A stretch of 64,000 nt of DNA from Paraburkholderia mimosarum LMG 23256 = NBRC 106338 (GTDB lineage Bacteria; Pseudomonadota; Gammaproteobacteria; Burkholderiales; Burkholderiaceae). Under the pieces are notes generated by a model. The model was not told the DNA's origin. It saw only the letters and a list, made by a program, of their open reading frames with translations, and did no database searches. Both the position numbers and the translations under genes were made by a program. Within the stretch, counting starts at the first letter, position 1, and every line of letters starts with the position of its first letter. The stretch spans positions 124,001 to 188,000 of the forward strand of contig NZ_BBJJ01000008.1 in NCBI RefSeq assembly GCF_000739815.1, given 5' to 3'. Below are positions 1 through 8,548 of this stretch, one piece after another.

Positions 1-738
1 GGGAACCAGTTCGACCGCAAGAACCTGACGGAAGCGCTCGACGGCAGCCTCGAGCGCCTGCAGACCGACTATGTCGACCTGTATCAGTTGCACTGGCCCG
101 ACCGCAGCACGATGACGTTCGGCCGAAACGCCTATCCGTATATCGACGATGCCTTCACGGTGCCGATCGAGGAGACGCTGAGCGTGCTCGCCGATTTTGT
201 GAAGGCGGGCAAAGTCCGCCACATCGGCGTGTCGAACGAGACGCCGTGGGGCGTCGCGCAATTCCTGCGCGCTGCCGAAAGGCTCGGGCTGCCGCGCATC
301 GTCAGCATCCAGAATCCGTACAGCCTGCTCAACCGCACGTTCGAGAGCGGCCTCTCCGAATTCACGCATCGCGAAGGCGTGGGTTTGCTCGCGTACTCGC
401 CGCTCGCGTTCGGCTGGCTCTCGGGCAAGTACGAGGGCGGTGCGCGTCCGGAAGGCGCGCGCATCACGCGCTTCGAGCGATTCAAGCGTTACAGCAAGCC
501 AGAATCGGTGGCCGCGACCACGCGCTACGTCGAGCTCGCGAGAGCGCACGGCTATACGCCCGCGCAGTTCGCGCTGGCTTTCGTCAACAGCCGGCCGTTC
601 CTCACCAGCAACCTGATCGGTGCCACGTCGCTCGAACAGCTGAAGGAAAACATCGCGAGCGTGGACGTCAAACTCACGCCCGAGCTGCTCTCGCATATCG
701 ATGCGCTGCATGAGCAGCAGCCGAATCCCGCCCCTTGA
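1..738 (+). CDS. tas: Aldo/keto reductase, Tas-like (5' end outside window)
   Basis: The reading frame is open from the first base, so the N-terminal part of the protein (roughly 100 residues by comparison with E. coli Tas) lies outside the window; 245 residues are visible. The visible part is the C-terminal two thirds of an NADP(H)-dependent aldo-keto reductase: [14 protein letters not shown] (barrel strand 4 region with the conserved His), [23 protein letters not shown] and [17 protein letters not shown], then [15 protein letters not shown] in the cofactor-binding C-terminal half. It ends PNPAP, much like Tas, which ends YPAP. Members reduce carbonyl substrates in the cytoplasm; the natural substrate is unknown. 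The family call is secure, the substrate is not. Confidence 0.9.
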   Translation, partial: GNQFDRKNLTEALDGSLERLQTDYVDLYQLHWPDRSTMTFGRNAYPYIDDAFTVPIEETLSVLADFVKAGKVRHIGVSNETPWGVAQFLRAAERLGLPRIVSIQNPYSLLNRTFESGLSEFTHREGVGLLAYSPLAFGWLSGKYEGGARPEGARITRFERFKRYSKPESVAATTRYVELARAHGYTPAQFALAFVNSRPFLTSNLIGATSLEQLKENIASVDVKLTPELLSHIDALHEQQPNPAP

Positions 739-969
739 CGGGAAGCTCCCGAACAGGCCGCGACACGCGCGGCGCTTGAACGACGCGCGCAGCGCCAGGC
801 CGATGCGATAGCGAACGCTGATACACCAAAATCGTTGGCGATTCGCAGGGCATACACTACGATCCAGCATGCGCCGATCGGGGCACCATCACGCGATGCG
901 CACGCACTGCGCTTCGTGCGATGACGCCCCGCCGGCCGTCCATACGCTCAATCCGGGAGAGACTTCACA

Positions 970-2031
970 ATGACGAGCGCACGTCCAGCGCAATCGCCGC
1001 CGTCTTACGGCTGGCCCATTTTCATTTTGCTGGCGGTGGCCGGCTTGTTCTACGTGAAGTGGTTCCCCTACTATCACCGCGCGTTCACGGCCGAGGAGAC
1101 GCACTCCATCGGCAAATCGATTCTCACGGGCGGCGCGGCCAGCGCCCCCGCGCCGTCGTTTGCCGCCGCGCTCGATTACGCTTACGCCTACGGCAAGGCG
1201 ATCTGGCAGGCCATGGTGCTCGGCCTGCTGCTCGGCTCCGCGGTGCAGGCGCTGTTGCCCGTGCAATGGGTCGCGCGCGTGCTCGGCCGGCGGGGCTTCG
1301 GCAGCGTGGCGGCAGGCGGCCTGCTCGCGGTGCCCGGCATGATGTGCACCTGCTGCGCCGCGCCCGTGGTAGTGGGCCTGCGCGCGCGCAATGCATCGGC
1401 GGGCGGCGCGATTGCGTTCTGGCTCGGCAATTCCGTGCTCAACCCGGCGACGCTCGTCTTCATGGGCTTCGTGCTCGGCTGGCATTGGAGCGCACTGCGT
1501 CTCGCGCTGGGCCTCTTGATGGTGTTCGGACTCGGCTGGCTCTGCAACCGCCTCGTCACGCCCGAGGAAACGCGTGCCGCCGACGACCGCCTCGCGCAGC
1601 TCGCCCGGCAGCAGGCGGAAGGCGGCAACGTCTTCGTGCGCTGGCTGCGCATTTTCGCGCGCATGGCCGTGCGCCTCGTGCCGGAGTACATCGTGCTGGT
1701 GCTGCTGCTTGGCGCCGCGCGCGCGTGGCTTTTCCCGCACATCGGCCCGGAGGTGACGAGCAGCCTCGGCTGGATCGTCACGTTCGCCTTTGTCGGCATG
1801 CTGTTCGTGATCCCTACGGCCGGCGAGGTCCCCATCATCCAGGCGATGCTCGCGCTCGGCATGGGCGTGGGGCCCGCGGGCGCGCTCCTGATGACGCTGC
1901 CGCCGGTGAGCGTGCCGTCGTTCGCGATGCTGGCGGGTTCGTTCCGGCCGCGCATGCTCGCGATCGTGGGCACCACGGTGGTGTGCTTCGGCATCGCCGC
2001 GGGGCTCGCGGCGGTGGCACTCGGTTTCTAG
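970..2031 (+). CDS. Permease of the YraQ/ArsP (DUF318) family
   Basis: A 353-residue inner-membrane protein with about eight to ten hydrophobic segments, the first at residues 14-30. It shows the family's internal duplication: a segment around 118-137 reading LLAVPGMMCTCCAAP, and a related one in the C-terminal half (VIPTAGEVPIIQ). The CTCC cysteine cluster at residues 126-129 suggests thiol or metal(loid) chemistry, as proposed for ArsP-type organoarsenical exporters and YraQ-like permeases; this is inference. The ATG at 970 follows a GGGAGAG ribosome site and gives a sensible N-terminus. No arsenic genes lie nearby, so the substrate is open. The next gene, 116 bp downstream, may be co-transcribed. 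Confidence 0.75.
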   Translation: MTSARPAQSPPSYGWPIFILLAVAGLFYVKWFPYYHRAFTAEETHSIGKSILTGGAASAPAPSFAAALDYAYAYGKAIWQAMVLGLLLGSAVQALLPVQWVARVLGRRGFGSVAAGGLLAVPGMMCTCCAAPVVVGLRARNASAGGAIAFWLGNSVLNPATLVFMGFVLGWHWSALRLALGLLMVFGLGWLCNRLVTPEETRAADDRLAQLARQQAEGGNVFVRWLRIFARMAVRLVPEYIVLVLLLGAARAWLFPHIGPEVTSSLGWIVTFAFVGMLFVIPTAGEVPIIQAMLALGMGVGPAGALLMTLPPVSVPSFAMLAGSFRPRMLAIVGTTVVCFGIAAGLAAVALGF

Positions 2032-2147
2032 CGACGCTTCCAGGGACATGGGACGAGGAACGTGCGATGCGTCCAGCGTCTGCCTACCAGTCAATACGCG
2101 GACGGTTCGCCGTCCGCCACGGAGCGGGCCACAGCCCGAAAAACAGC

Positions 2148-2570
2148 ATGGCACAGCAAAAAACCAATCCGAAACTCGAGCAGGCGCTCACGCGCGGCGA
2201 TCTCGCCATTCGCCAGGCGAATTCGGCCCGCGCCACGGCAGTGCTGCGTGCGCTCGGCAAAATGATCGTCGAGGCGTCGGCCACCATTGGCGTCGAGGCG
2301 CACACGTCGATTCCCGATGGCGATCGCATTTACGACCCGGCCGATGGTCTCTGGCCGCAGTCGCTGCTCGTCTCGCTCGATGGTCCGGTGGAGGAGTCCG
2401 ATCCTGAAGAGATCCGCACGGTCCGCCTGCTCGCCCAGACCCAGTCGACGATGTTCCGCGTGGAATGGCATCGCGCCGACGGCAAGATCGGCCGCCAGGA
2501 AGGCGGACCGTTTGCGACGGTCGCGTTTATTTCGGACGTCGATATTCCCTGGGGCGATGACGAGGACTGA
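2148..2570 (+). CDS. Conserved hypothetical protein, 140 aa
   Basis: A 140-residue soluble, acidic protein that I cannot place in a named family. It starts MAQQKTNPKLEQALTRGDLA and ends in an acidic tail (DIPWGDDED). There is no signal peptide, membrane segment or obvious catalytic motif. The middle (IPDGDRIYDPADGLWPQSLL) and the later stretch TMFRVEWHRADGKIGRQEGG look like a compact mixed alpha/beta domain. The reading frame stays open far upstream into the preceding permease gene, but the ATG at 2148 is the likely start because upstream residues are arginine/alanine-rich shadow sequence. The permease in front is on the same strand. No function is proposed. Confidence 0.7.
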   Translation: MAQQKTNPKLEQALTRGDLAIRQANSARATAVLRALGKMIVEASATIGVEAHTSIPDGDRIYDPADGLWPQSLLVSLDGPVEESDPEEIRTVRLLAQTQSTMFRVEWHRADGKIGRQEGGPFATVAFISDVDIPWGDDED

Positions 2571-2585
2571 ATGCCTCGCGGTGTC

Positions 2586-3422
2586 CTAGCGCATCATGCG
2601 CCGGCGGAACAGTATCGAAGCGATCGCGAACGGCACGACGACGTAAATCGCGAGCACCAGCAGATGCAGGCCGGCGTCTTCGACAGGCCGGTCGAGCATG
2701 GCGGGCCGGATCAGCGCAACGGCGTGAGCGAGCGGCAGCATCAGCGTGATGTGCTGGGCGGCCGCGGGCAACTGCGCGATTGGGAAGAACACGCCGGAGA
2801 GCAGCAGCATCGGGGTGAGCACGAGCGTCTGATAGAACATGAAGAAGTCGTAGGACGGCGCGAGCGCCGTCACGATCATCGCGCAGCTCGCGAAGGCGAG
2901 GCCGGCCAATGCGATCACGGGCAGCGCGAGCAGCATGGAAGGAAAGCTCGCATAACCGAGCATGCCGGCCACCACCATGATCGCCGCGCCCGAAAGCATC
3001 GACTTGCTCGCGGCCCACATGACCTCGCCGAGCACGACGTCGCCAAGCGTGAGCGGCGTGTGCATGATCGCCTCCCATGTGCGCTGCACGTGCATGCGCG
3101 AAAAGCCCGAATACATCGACTCGAAGCTCGCCGACATCATCACCGAGGACGACACCGTGCCCGCCGCGAGAAAGGCGATGTACGAGACGCCGTCGATGCG
3201 GCCGACCATCAGCCCGAGCCCGAAGCCGAGGCCGAACAGATAGATCATCGGATCGGCGAGATTGCCGAACATCGAGGCGATGGCGAGCTTGCGCCAGACC
3301 AGATAGTTGCGCCGCCACACGGCAATCCAGTGCGTGGCGTTCGAAGGCAGGGCGGCGCGGGGCTCGCGCACCGGCGAATGGGCCGGGCGCGCGGGTGCGG
3401 GGGGGCTGGTGCGTGTCTCCAT
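2586..3422 (-). CDS. nodJ: ABC-2 type transporter permease, NodJ-like
   Basis: A 278-residue integral membrane subunit of an ABC-2 exporter. After a Pro/Ala-rich N-terminus, the [27 protein letters not shown] region leads into about six membrane segments, with the typical ABC-2 stretch [24 protein letters not shown]. The frame continues upstream of 3422, but the ATG there is preferred because the nodI homologue ends at 3455, leaving a 32-bp gap. It partners the ATPase encoded just upstream. In rhizobia NodIJ exports lipochitin oligosaccharides; Burkholderiales carry homologues without nod genes, so the cargo here is unknown and the name reflects homology only. Confidence 0.85.
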   Translation of the reverse strand: METRTSPPAPARPAHSPVREPRAALPSNATHWIAVWRRNYLVWRKLAIASMFGNLADPMIYLFGLGFGLGLMVGRIDGVSYIAFLAAGTVSSSVMMSASFESMYSGFSRMHVQRTWEAIMHTPLTLGDVVLGEVMWAASKSMLSGAAIMVVAGMLGYASFPSMLLALPVIALAGLAFASCAMIVTALAPSYDFFMFYQTLVLTPMLLLSGVFFPIAQLPAAAQHITLMLPLAHAVALIRPAMLDRPVEDAGLHLLVLAIYVVVPFAIASILFRRRMMR

Positions 3423-3454
3423 GGTGTCCCTGGCGATCCTGGATTTTGACGCCG

Positions 3455-4369
3455 TCAATCCTGCATCTCGCGGCCCGTGAGCCGCAAGAACACGTCTTCG
3501 AGATTCGCGGGCCGGTGCAGGTAGCGCAGGTCCGATCGATGGCGCAGTTTCGCATGCACGGGCGCGGGGTCGTCGACGTAGCAGAACAGCGTCTCGCCGC
3601 TGATCTCGGTACGCTTTGCGTCGGCGGCGAGTTCGTCGCGCAGTGCAACCGGGTCCGGTCCGTAGACCTCGATCACATCGCAGCCGATTTCCGCTTCGAT
3701 CAGCGCCTTGGGCGCGCCTTCGGCAATCTTGCGGCCTTCTTCGATCACGCACACGCGATTGCAAAGCCGTTCGGCCTCCTCCATGAAATGCGTGGTGAGG
3801 AGAATCGTCTTGCCGCGCGCGAGCAGCGAGCGCAGGCGCTCCCAGATCAGGTGACGCGCCTGCGGGTCGAGGCCCGTGGTGGGCTCGTCCATCACGAGCA
3901 CGTCGGGGTCGTTCACGAGCGCGCGCGCGAGTGTGAGACGACGGCGCATGCCGCCCGAAAGCTCGCCCACGCGCGCGTCGGCCTTGCTTTCGAGGCGCGC
4001 GAACTCGAGCAGCGGCGCGACGAGCGCTTTCGTTTCACGCGCGGATAAACCAAAGTAACGGCCGAACACGAGCAGGTTCTCGCGTACGGTGAAGTCGGGA
4101 TCGAGATTGTCGAACTGCGGGACGACGCCGACGCGCTGACGAGCATGGCGCGCCCGCGCCGGCACGGGTTCCCCGCACAGGCTGATGCGCCCGGCATCGG
4201 GCGAAACGATGCCAAGGAGCATGCGCAGCGTCGTGGTTTTCCCCGCGCCGTTGGGGCCGAGCAGCCCGAAGCATTCGCCGGGGAGGACATCGAACGACAG
4301 GCCGTTGACGACCGTCCTGTCTCCGTAATGTTTGAAGACCTGCTCGAATTCGATGGCGGGTGCGGGCAT
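3455..4369 (-). CDS. nodI: ABC transporter ATP-binding protein, NodI-like
   Basis: A 304-residue ABC ATPase. Walker A GPNGAGKT is at residues 38-45, the signature LSGGM at 136-140 and Walker B VLVMDEP at 156-162, followed by the H-loop region [14 protein letters not shown]. The DrrA/NodI-type C-terminal extension (about residues 230-304) ends in [15 protein letters not shown], normal for the CcmA/NodI subclass. The protein would sit on the cytoplasmic face and energise the ABC-2 permease encoded 32 bp downstream. The intergenic region to the right is shared with a divergent universal stress gene. What it exports is not evident from context. Confidence 0.9.
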   Translation of the reverse strand: MPAPAIEFEQVFKHYGDRTVVNGLSFDVLPGECFGLLGPNGAGKTTTLRMLLGIVSPDAGRISLCGEPVPARARHARQRVGVVPQFDNLDPDFTVRENLLVFGRYFGLSARETKALVAPLLEFARLESKADARVGELSGGMRRRLTLARALVNDPDVLVMDEPTTGLDPQARHLIWERLRSLLARGKTILLTTHFMEEAERLCNRVCVIEEGRKIAEGAPKALIEAEIGCDVIEVYGPDPVALRDELAADAKRTEISGETLFCYVDDPAPVHAKLRHRSDLRYLHRPANLEDVFLRLTGREMQD

Positions 4370-4679
4370 GGACCAGTTAAACGTGAGTCGAACGGGCGGC
4401 GCGCGAGTCGAACAAAAAACGAACGAAGAGCTGAACGAACAATCGCACGAAACAAGGCGGCCTATTCTAGTGCATTGCGGCGCAGCGAGTGGGCGGCCGC
4501 TCTCGGCCCTTTGCGCTGTTCGAGGTTAATGCATGCCGCGACAAGTATTCGGCTCGCCCAAGGCGCATCTGGCGTTTTCCGATGCTGACCTGGCGTTTTC
4601 CAGCCCTTGCACGCGCAATTGCGGCGCACCATGATGAGCATCGCACAGCCGGCAATCATGCGGGCACGGAGAAGTGATC
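4370..4679. promoter_or_regulatory. Divergent intergenic region between nodI and usp
   Basis: A 310-bp region between two divergently transcribed genes, with no credible ORF. The nodI side carries several CGAAC motifs (4389, 4409, 4420, 4436), two of them within GAGTCGAAC copies 20 bp apart. The usp side carries a 12-bp direct repeat, listed separately. A GGAG ribosome site (4668-4671) precedes the usp ATG. No convincing sigma-70 promoter was picked by eye. Confidence 0.5.
4569..4601 (+). repeat. Direct repeat CTGGCGTTTTCC, two copies 21 bp apart
   Basis: CTGGCGTTTTCC occurs perfectly at 4569-4580 and 4590-4601, a spacing of two helical turns, about 80 bp before the universal stress gene. 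This arrangement suits a dimeric activator or repressor site, but no known consensus was recognised. Confidence 0.45.
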
Positions 4680-5147
4680 ATGGCGAGCTACAAAAAAATT
4701 CTGCTCTGTTACGACGGCTCGCGCGAAGGCCGCAAGGCGCTGCGTTGCGGCGCTGATCTTGCGCTCGATCTGCAGGCGGAAACGCATTTGCTGTCGGTCG
4801 TCGACATGCGTTCGACGATCGCGCAGAGTGCCGGCCTCCTCACCGATGTGGCCTGCGGCCGCTTCGAGGAAACGGCGCGAGAAATCCTTCAGGAAGGCGT
4901 GGACTGGCTGACCGAGCGCGGCGTGCGCGCGCAGGGGCATTTCGCGTTCGGGCATCCGATCGACGAGATTGCGAATCTGGCCAACGAACTGCATGTCGAC
5001 CTCGTGGTTGTGGGCCATCGCTGCCGTACCGGGCTCTCGCGCTGGTGGATGGGGGCGGGCAACACGCCGCTGCTCGATCGCGTGTCGTGCAGCATTCTGG
5101 TGGCGTGTTCGTCGGCTGCCGAGGACAAGCAGCAAGCCGCCGCGTAG
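4680..5147 (+). CDS. Universal stress protein (UspA family)
   Basis: A 155-residue single-domain Usp. It begins MASYKKILLCYDGSREGRKALRCGADLALDL, with the nucleotide-loop Asp of the first strand, and ends in LLDRVSCSILVACSS, the last strand of the fold. The middle VDLVVVGHRCRTGLSRWWMG corresponds to the G-x2-G-x9-G(S/T) ATP motif, but it is degenerate (G-x5-G, with N/T near the end), so ATP binding is uncertain. The ATG at 4680 follows a GGAG site; an in-frame GTG six bases earlier is less well spaced. The gene stands alone, with paired direct repeats in its upstream region. Confidence 0.88.
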   Translation: MASYKKILLCYDGSREGRKALRCGADLALDLQAETHLLSVVDMRSTIAQSAGLLTDVACGRFEETAREILQEGVDWLTERGVRAQGHFAFGHPIDEIANLANELHVDLVVVGHRCRTGLSRWWMGAGNTPLLDRVSCSILVACSSAAEDKQQAAA

Positions 5148-5210
5148 TGCGCTGGGAGCGCGCCCGGTTCCCCTGGAACGGACCTGTTCCGGCATCGTTT
5201 CACAAACGCC

Positions 5211-5912
5211 TCAATTCGAGGCGTTTCCTTCATTGAGCTCCACTGCCGAGAGCTTCCACCCAAAGAGCCCGTGACGCTGCAGGATGGCGGCATAGTGCTC
5301 GCCCGTACTGCCGCGGTCCCATGTGAGCGCGAACTCGTTGAGGCCGCGATAGGCAGCCGTGGTAACTGGCCGTGCCCCGGGCGCGGGATTCCCGGACGCC
5401 GGCGCGGGCGGCGCGGCAGGCGGCGCTGCGGGGGCGGGTGCCGATTGCGCCGATTGCGCCGATTGTGCCGATTGTGCTGCCTGCGCGCCTGATTCCTCTG
5501 GCGATGGCGCGTGCGGCCGGTCGCCGGGCTTGCCCGTCGGCGGCATGCCATCGAGCAGCGCGGCGACGCCCTCAGGCGTAGCGTACGCATCCACGAGCGG
5601 GCCAATCAGCGCCGCGCCGATCACGGCGCCGAGGATCACCAGCGGGTTACTGCTGTGTTCCGCATGAATGCGCCGCTGCAGCATCTCGCCAACCTGCTGC
5701 TTGAGGCTCAAGCGCAGCGCAGGGTAATCGACGTACTGGTCGAGCGTGGCGGCGTCGCGCGCGTCGGCCGCGGCTTTCATGCGATTCACCGCGATATAGG
5801 GCGACGCGTAGGCGTAGCCGACCGCGGCAACGACCATGGCGATCGCAACCGTGATCGCAACGGTTTTTTTCCAGCCGTGCGTCTTACGTGGAGTCGTGAG
5901 GGATTCCGTCAT
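5211..5912 (-). CDS. DUF2939 family membrane-anchored protein
   Basis: A 233-residue protein. A short basic N-terminus precedes one hydrophobic segment (about residues 17-38, VAITVAIAMVVAAVGYAYASPY), then a DUF2939-type domain (AVNRMKAAADARDAATLDQYVDYPALRLSLKQQ) typical of these periplasm-facing proteins. Residues about 140-175 are low complexity, with four Ala-Gln-Ser units followed by Pro/Ala runs. The C-terminus (YRGLNEFALTWDRG...LFGWKLSAVEL) is the conserved end of the family. Function unknown. The Ala-Gln-Ser stretch is encoded by a 9-bp tandem repeat and may vary between strains. Confidence 0.8.
   Translation of the reverse strand: MTESLTTPRKTHGWKKTVAITVAIAMVVAAVGYAYASPYIAVNRMKAAADARDAATLDQYVDYPALRLSLKQQVGEMLQRRIHAEHSSNPLVILGAVIGAALIGPLVDAYATPEGVAALLDGMPPTGKPGDRPHAPSPEESGAQAAQSAQSAQSAQSAPAPAAPPAAPPAPASGNPAPGARPVTTAAYRGLNEFALTWDRGSTGEHYAAILQRHGLFGWKLSAVELNEGNASN
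5440..5475 (-). repeat. In-frame 9-bp tandem repeat, 4 units (GCCGATTGY)
   Basis: Four consecutive copies of GCCGATTGC/GCCGATTGT at 5440-5475. On the coding strand they specify a repeated Ala-Gln-Ser triplet within the linker of the DUF2939 protein. Being a multiple of three, copy-number change would keep the frame. Confidence 0.8.
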
Positions 5913-6018
5913 CGGGATAGGGTAAATCGTTCAAACGTGGTGTTGACCGCAAACCAGCGAAAAGAATCCCCACGTGATCCCGAGCGCGACCTCTTGAGCG
6001 GAAAACCGGCTCGCGACC

Positions 6019-6396
6019 TTACTTCGCGAGCGCCGCCGGGAGGTCGGTGGACTGTTCGGCGATGCAGCGGTCGATCGCGCGGCAAACCGCATCCACCGTG
6101 CCGACGAGGATGAGCCGCGACGGGCCCTGGTAGACGCGCACCGGCGCCCGGCGCATGGGCTGCTCGGTGTTGAGCGTGCTGTTGAGCGAAACGCGCGCAA
6201 ACGCCGGCTGTGCCGAGGGCAGCGCCGGGAGATCGGCGGTGCTGGCCGCCACCATGCCTGGCGTCTCTTCGAAAAGCGAGCGGTTCAGCGCTGCGGCGGG
6301 GACGCGGACTTCGCGAAGCGCGCATGACGCGATTCCACGAAGATGGCGCAGACGGCCGAATTGACGGAAGGGCAGCAAGCGGGCAAGGCGTTCCAT
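6019..6396 (-). CDS. Hypothetical protein downstream of lexA, 125 aa
   Basis: A 125-residue protein of unknown family. It starts MERLARLLPFRQFGRLRHL after a good GGAGAG ribosome site at 6400-6405. The conserved-looking part is the C-terminal half, VRVYQGPSRLILVGTVDAVCRAIDRCIAEQ, which reads as a small alpha/beta unit. There is no signal peptide or membrane segment, and two cysteines lie in the C-terminal helix. It lies 64 bp behind lexA on the same strand with no terminator between them, so it is probably transcribed from the SOS-controlled lexA promoter. Other bacteria place sulA, dinB or imuA behind lexA, but no similarity to these is visible. Confidence 0.7.
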   Translation of the reverse strand: MERLARLLPFRQFGRLRHLRGIASCALREVRVPAAALNRSLFEETPGMVAASTADLPALPSAQPAFARVSLNSTLNTEQPMRRAPVRVYQGPSRLILVGTVDAVCRAIDRCIAEQSTDLPAALAK

Positions 6397-6460
6397 GACT
6401 CTCTCCAGAGATCGCGCAAACGGGGCGCAACGGGGGCGCAAATGAGCGCAAGCGGATTGC

Positions 6461-7111
6461 TTAGAATTCGGTAGGCCGGATCAGGCCGACCGCAATGCCT
6501 TCGAGCGCGAAATCCGCGCTGCCGGCCTCGACAAAAATATTGTCGTAGTCGGGGTTCTCGGCGATCAACTCGACGCCGTTCGGGCGGCGCTTCAGGCGCT
6601 TGACGGTCACGTCGTCGCCCAGTCGCGCCACGATGATCTGGCCGTCTTTCGCCTCGGCCTTCTTCTGCACCGCGAGCAGGTCGCCGTCGAGAATGCCGGC
6701 GTCGCGCATCGAGAGGCCGCGCACCTTCAGCAGATAGTCGGGACGGCTGGAGAAGAGCGCGGGGTCGCACATGTAGTTCTGCGAGATGTGCTCCTGCGCG
6801 AGGATCGGGCTACCCGCCGCCACGCGGCCTACGAGCGGCAGCGAGAGCTGCATGATGCCCGGATGCGGCAGCGTGAACTGGTGCGGCAGGTCATCGGGCC
6901 CCGGCACGAGCCGGATGCCGCGCGAGGCGCCTGCAGCCAGTTCGATCACGCCCTTGCGCGCGAGGGCGCGCAGATGCTCCTCCGCAGAGTTGGCCGAGCT
7001 GAAACCGAGTTCCGCGGCGATTTCCGCGCGCGTGGGCGGGAAGCCCGTGCGCTCGATCGCCCGGCGAACGAGATCGAAAACCTGCTGCTGTCGTGCGGTG
7101 AGTTTGGTCAT
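6461..7111 (-). CDS. lexA: LexA repressor
   Basis: A 216-residue SOS repressor and self-cleaving protease. The N-terminal winged helix includes [19 protein letters not shown] (about 21-39) and [16 protein letters not shown]. The cleavage site is Ala99-Gly100 (GRVAAGSP), the catalytic serine is Ser134 (GLSM) and the general-base lysine is Lys171 (VTVKRL). Single-strand DNA-bound RecA triggers cleavage. The ATG at 7111 matches the family N-terminus [15 protein letters not shown]. Two LexA boxes directly upstream show autoregulation. The hypothetical gene at 6019-6396 probably shares its transcript. Confidence 0.98.
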   Translation of the reverse strand: MTKLTARQQQVFDLVRRAIERTGFPPTRAEIAAELGFSSANSAEEHLRALARKGVIELAAGASRGIRLVPGPDDLPHQFTLPHPGIMQLSLPLVGRVAAGSPILAQEHISQNYMCDPALFSSRPDYLLKVRGLSMRDAGILDGDLLAVQKKAEAKDGQIIVARLGDDVTVKRLKRRPNGVELIAENPDYDNIFVEAGSADFALEGIAVGLIRPTEF

Positions 7112-7118
7112 GGCGCCA

Positions 7119-7134
7119 CTGTATGTTTGAACAG
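7119..7134 (-). promoter_or_regulatory. LexA box 1 (CTGT-N8-ACAG)
   Basis: CTGTATGTTTGAACAG has the perfect CTGT-N8-ACAG dyad and begins 8 bp upstream of the lexA start codon. It should bind a LexA dimer and repress lexA. Confidence 0.92.
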
Positions 7135-7138
7135 GTAA

Positions 7139-7154
7139 CTGTATTTTTATACAG
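7139..7154 (-). promoter_or_regulatory. LexA box 2 (CTGT-N8-ACAG)
   Basis: CTGTATTTTTATACAG is a near-consensus LexA operator. Its start is 20 bp from that of box 1, on the same face of the helix, so two dimers could bind side by side. Two boxes before lexA are also found in E. coli. Confidence 0.95.
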
Positions 7155-7385
7155 TATCCGTCGCTTTTCAAGTATTACTTGAAGTTCGACAACCGGGCGT
7201 TGCCATAGCGCCGCTTCGAGGCGCTTCGGTAGCCGAAAACGTGTTGCGGCAGCGACTTCCTCCGCCTTTACCACTTTTGCGTATTAAAGAATGAGGAAAC
7301 ATTATTTTTAATGATGTAAGCGGATCGCTAGACTGGCCTCCATCAGTGGTTGTCACTACGCAGGACAAAAATGGAGAACAGATAG

Positions 7386-8432
7386 ATGGGCACCAGGAAC
7401 ACGGGGAACGCCGGTTGGCTGAAGACGCTGGCGGCAAAACTGGTCATCGGCATTGCACCGCTCGTTGGCCTCGCGGCTATGGCGCCGGCGGCTCATGCGG
7501 ATACGTCGCTGCTCAACGTGTCCTACGATCCGACGCGCGAGCTGTACCAGGACATCAACGACGCGTTCATCAAGCAATGGAAGGCGAAGTCGGGCGAGAC
7601 GCTCGCCATCAAGCAGTCGCACGGCGGCTCGGGCGCGCAGGCGCGCTCGGTGCTCGACGGCCTGCAAGCCGACGTCGTGACGCTCGCGCTTGCCTGGGAC
7701 ATCGACGCGCTCGCCAACAAGGGCATCGTCGCGAAGGACTGGCAAAAGCGGCTGCCCGACAATGCCTCGCCGTACACGTCGACGATCGTGTTCCTCGTGA
7801 GGAAGGGCAATCCGAAGCACATCAAGGACTGGGACGACCTCGTGAAGCCCGGCGTCTCGATCGTCACACCGAATCCCAAGACCTCGGGCGGCGCGCGCTG
7901 GAACTATCTCGCCGCGTGGGCGTATGCGTCGCATCAGCCGGGCGGGAATGAGCAAAAGGCGAAGGACTTCATTTCGAAGCTCTACAAGAACGCCGGGGTG
8001 CTCGACTCGGGCGCGCGCGGCGCGACGACGAGCTTCGTGCAGCGCGGCATCGGCGACGTGCTGATCGCATGGGAGAACGAAGCGTTTCTCTCGCTCAAGG
8101 AGTTCGGCCCGGACAAGTTCGAGATCGTGGTGCCTTCGGTGAGCATTCTCGCGGAGCCGCCGGTGGCCGTGGTGGACAAGGTCGTCGACAAGCGCGGCAC
8201 GCGCAAGGAGGCCGAAGCATACCTGCAGTTCCTCTATAGCGAAGAGGGCCAGGAGATTGCCGCGAAGAACTTCTATCGTCCGCGTTCGGACAAGGTCCCC
8301 GCAGCGCTCACGGCGAAGTTTCCGAAGCTCAAGCTCTACACGGTCGACGACACGTTCGGTGGCTGGACCAACGCGCAGAAGACGCATTTCGCCGATGGCG
8401 GCGTGTTCGACTCGATTTATCAGCCGCAGTAA
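7386..8432 (+). CDS. sbp: Sulfate ABC transporter, periplasmic binding protein
   Basis: A 348-residue secreted sulfate/thiosulfate-binding protein. A signal peptide covers about residues 1-38 (hydrophobic stretch [21 protein letters not shown], cleaved after AHA). The mature protein starts [20 protein letters not shown] and contains [30 protein letters not shown] and [16 protein letters not shown], the sulfate-ligand loops. It delivers sulfate to the CysT/CysW permease encoded next. A hairpin terminator between sbp and cysT suggests that the binding protein is made in excess over the membrane parts. The AT-rich 7265-7320 stretch upstream is a plausible CysB target. Confidence 0.96.
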   Translation: MGTRNTGNAGWLKTLAAKLVIGIAPLVGLAAMAPAAHADTSLLNVSYDPTRELYQDINDAFIKQWKAKSGETLAIKQSHGGSGAQARSVLDGLQADVVTLALAWDIDALANKGIVAKDWQKRLPDNASPYTSTIVFLVRKGNPKHIKDWDDLVKPGVSIVTPNPKTSGGARWNYLAAWAYASHQPGGNEQKAKDFISKLYKNAGVLDSGARGATTSFVQRGIGDVLIAWENEAFLSLKEFGPDKFEIVVPSVSILAEPPVAVVDKVVDKRGTRKEAEAYLQFLYSEEGQEIAAKNFYRPRSDKVPAALTAKFPKLKLYTVDDTFGGWTNAQKTHFADGGVFDSIYQPQ

Positions 8433-8483
8433 GACTATGCAGCACCGGTCGGGATTCGATCACGATCCCACCGCATAACAATG

Positions 8484-8507
8484 AAGCGCGCCCACGGGCG
8501 CGCTTTT
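8484..8507 (+). terminator. Hairpin terminator/attenuator between sbp and cysT
   Basis: AAGCGCGCCC (8484-8493) and GGGCGCGCTT (8496-8505) form a 10-bp stem, followed by a short T run (8504-8507). Since cysTWA lacks an obvious separate promoter, this probably acts as a partial terminator. Confidence 0.7.
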
Positions 8508-8548
8508 CGGCGCAGCTTTGAAACAAGCGCGCAACCCATGTCTGGACG

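Noticed and set aside
2586..4369. Nodulation function suggested by the NodI/NodJ names
   Set aside because: No nodABC or other symbiosis genes are present. NodIJ homologues are common in non-nodulating Burkholderiales, so the pair is only called an ABC-2 exporter.
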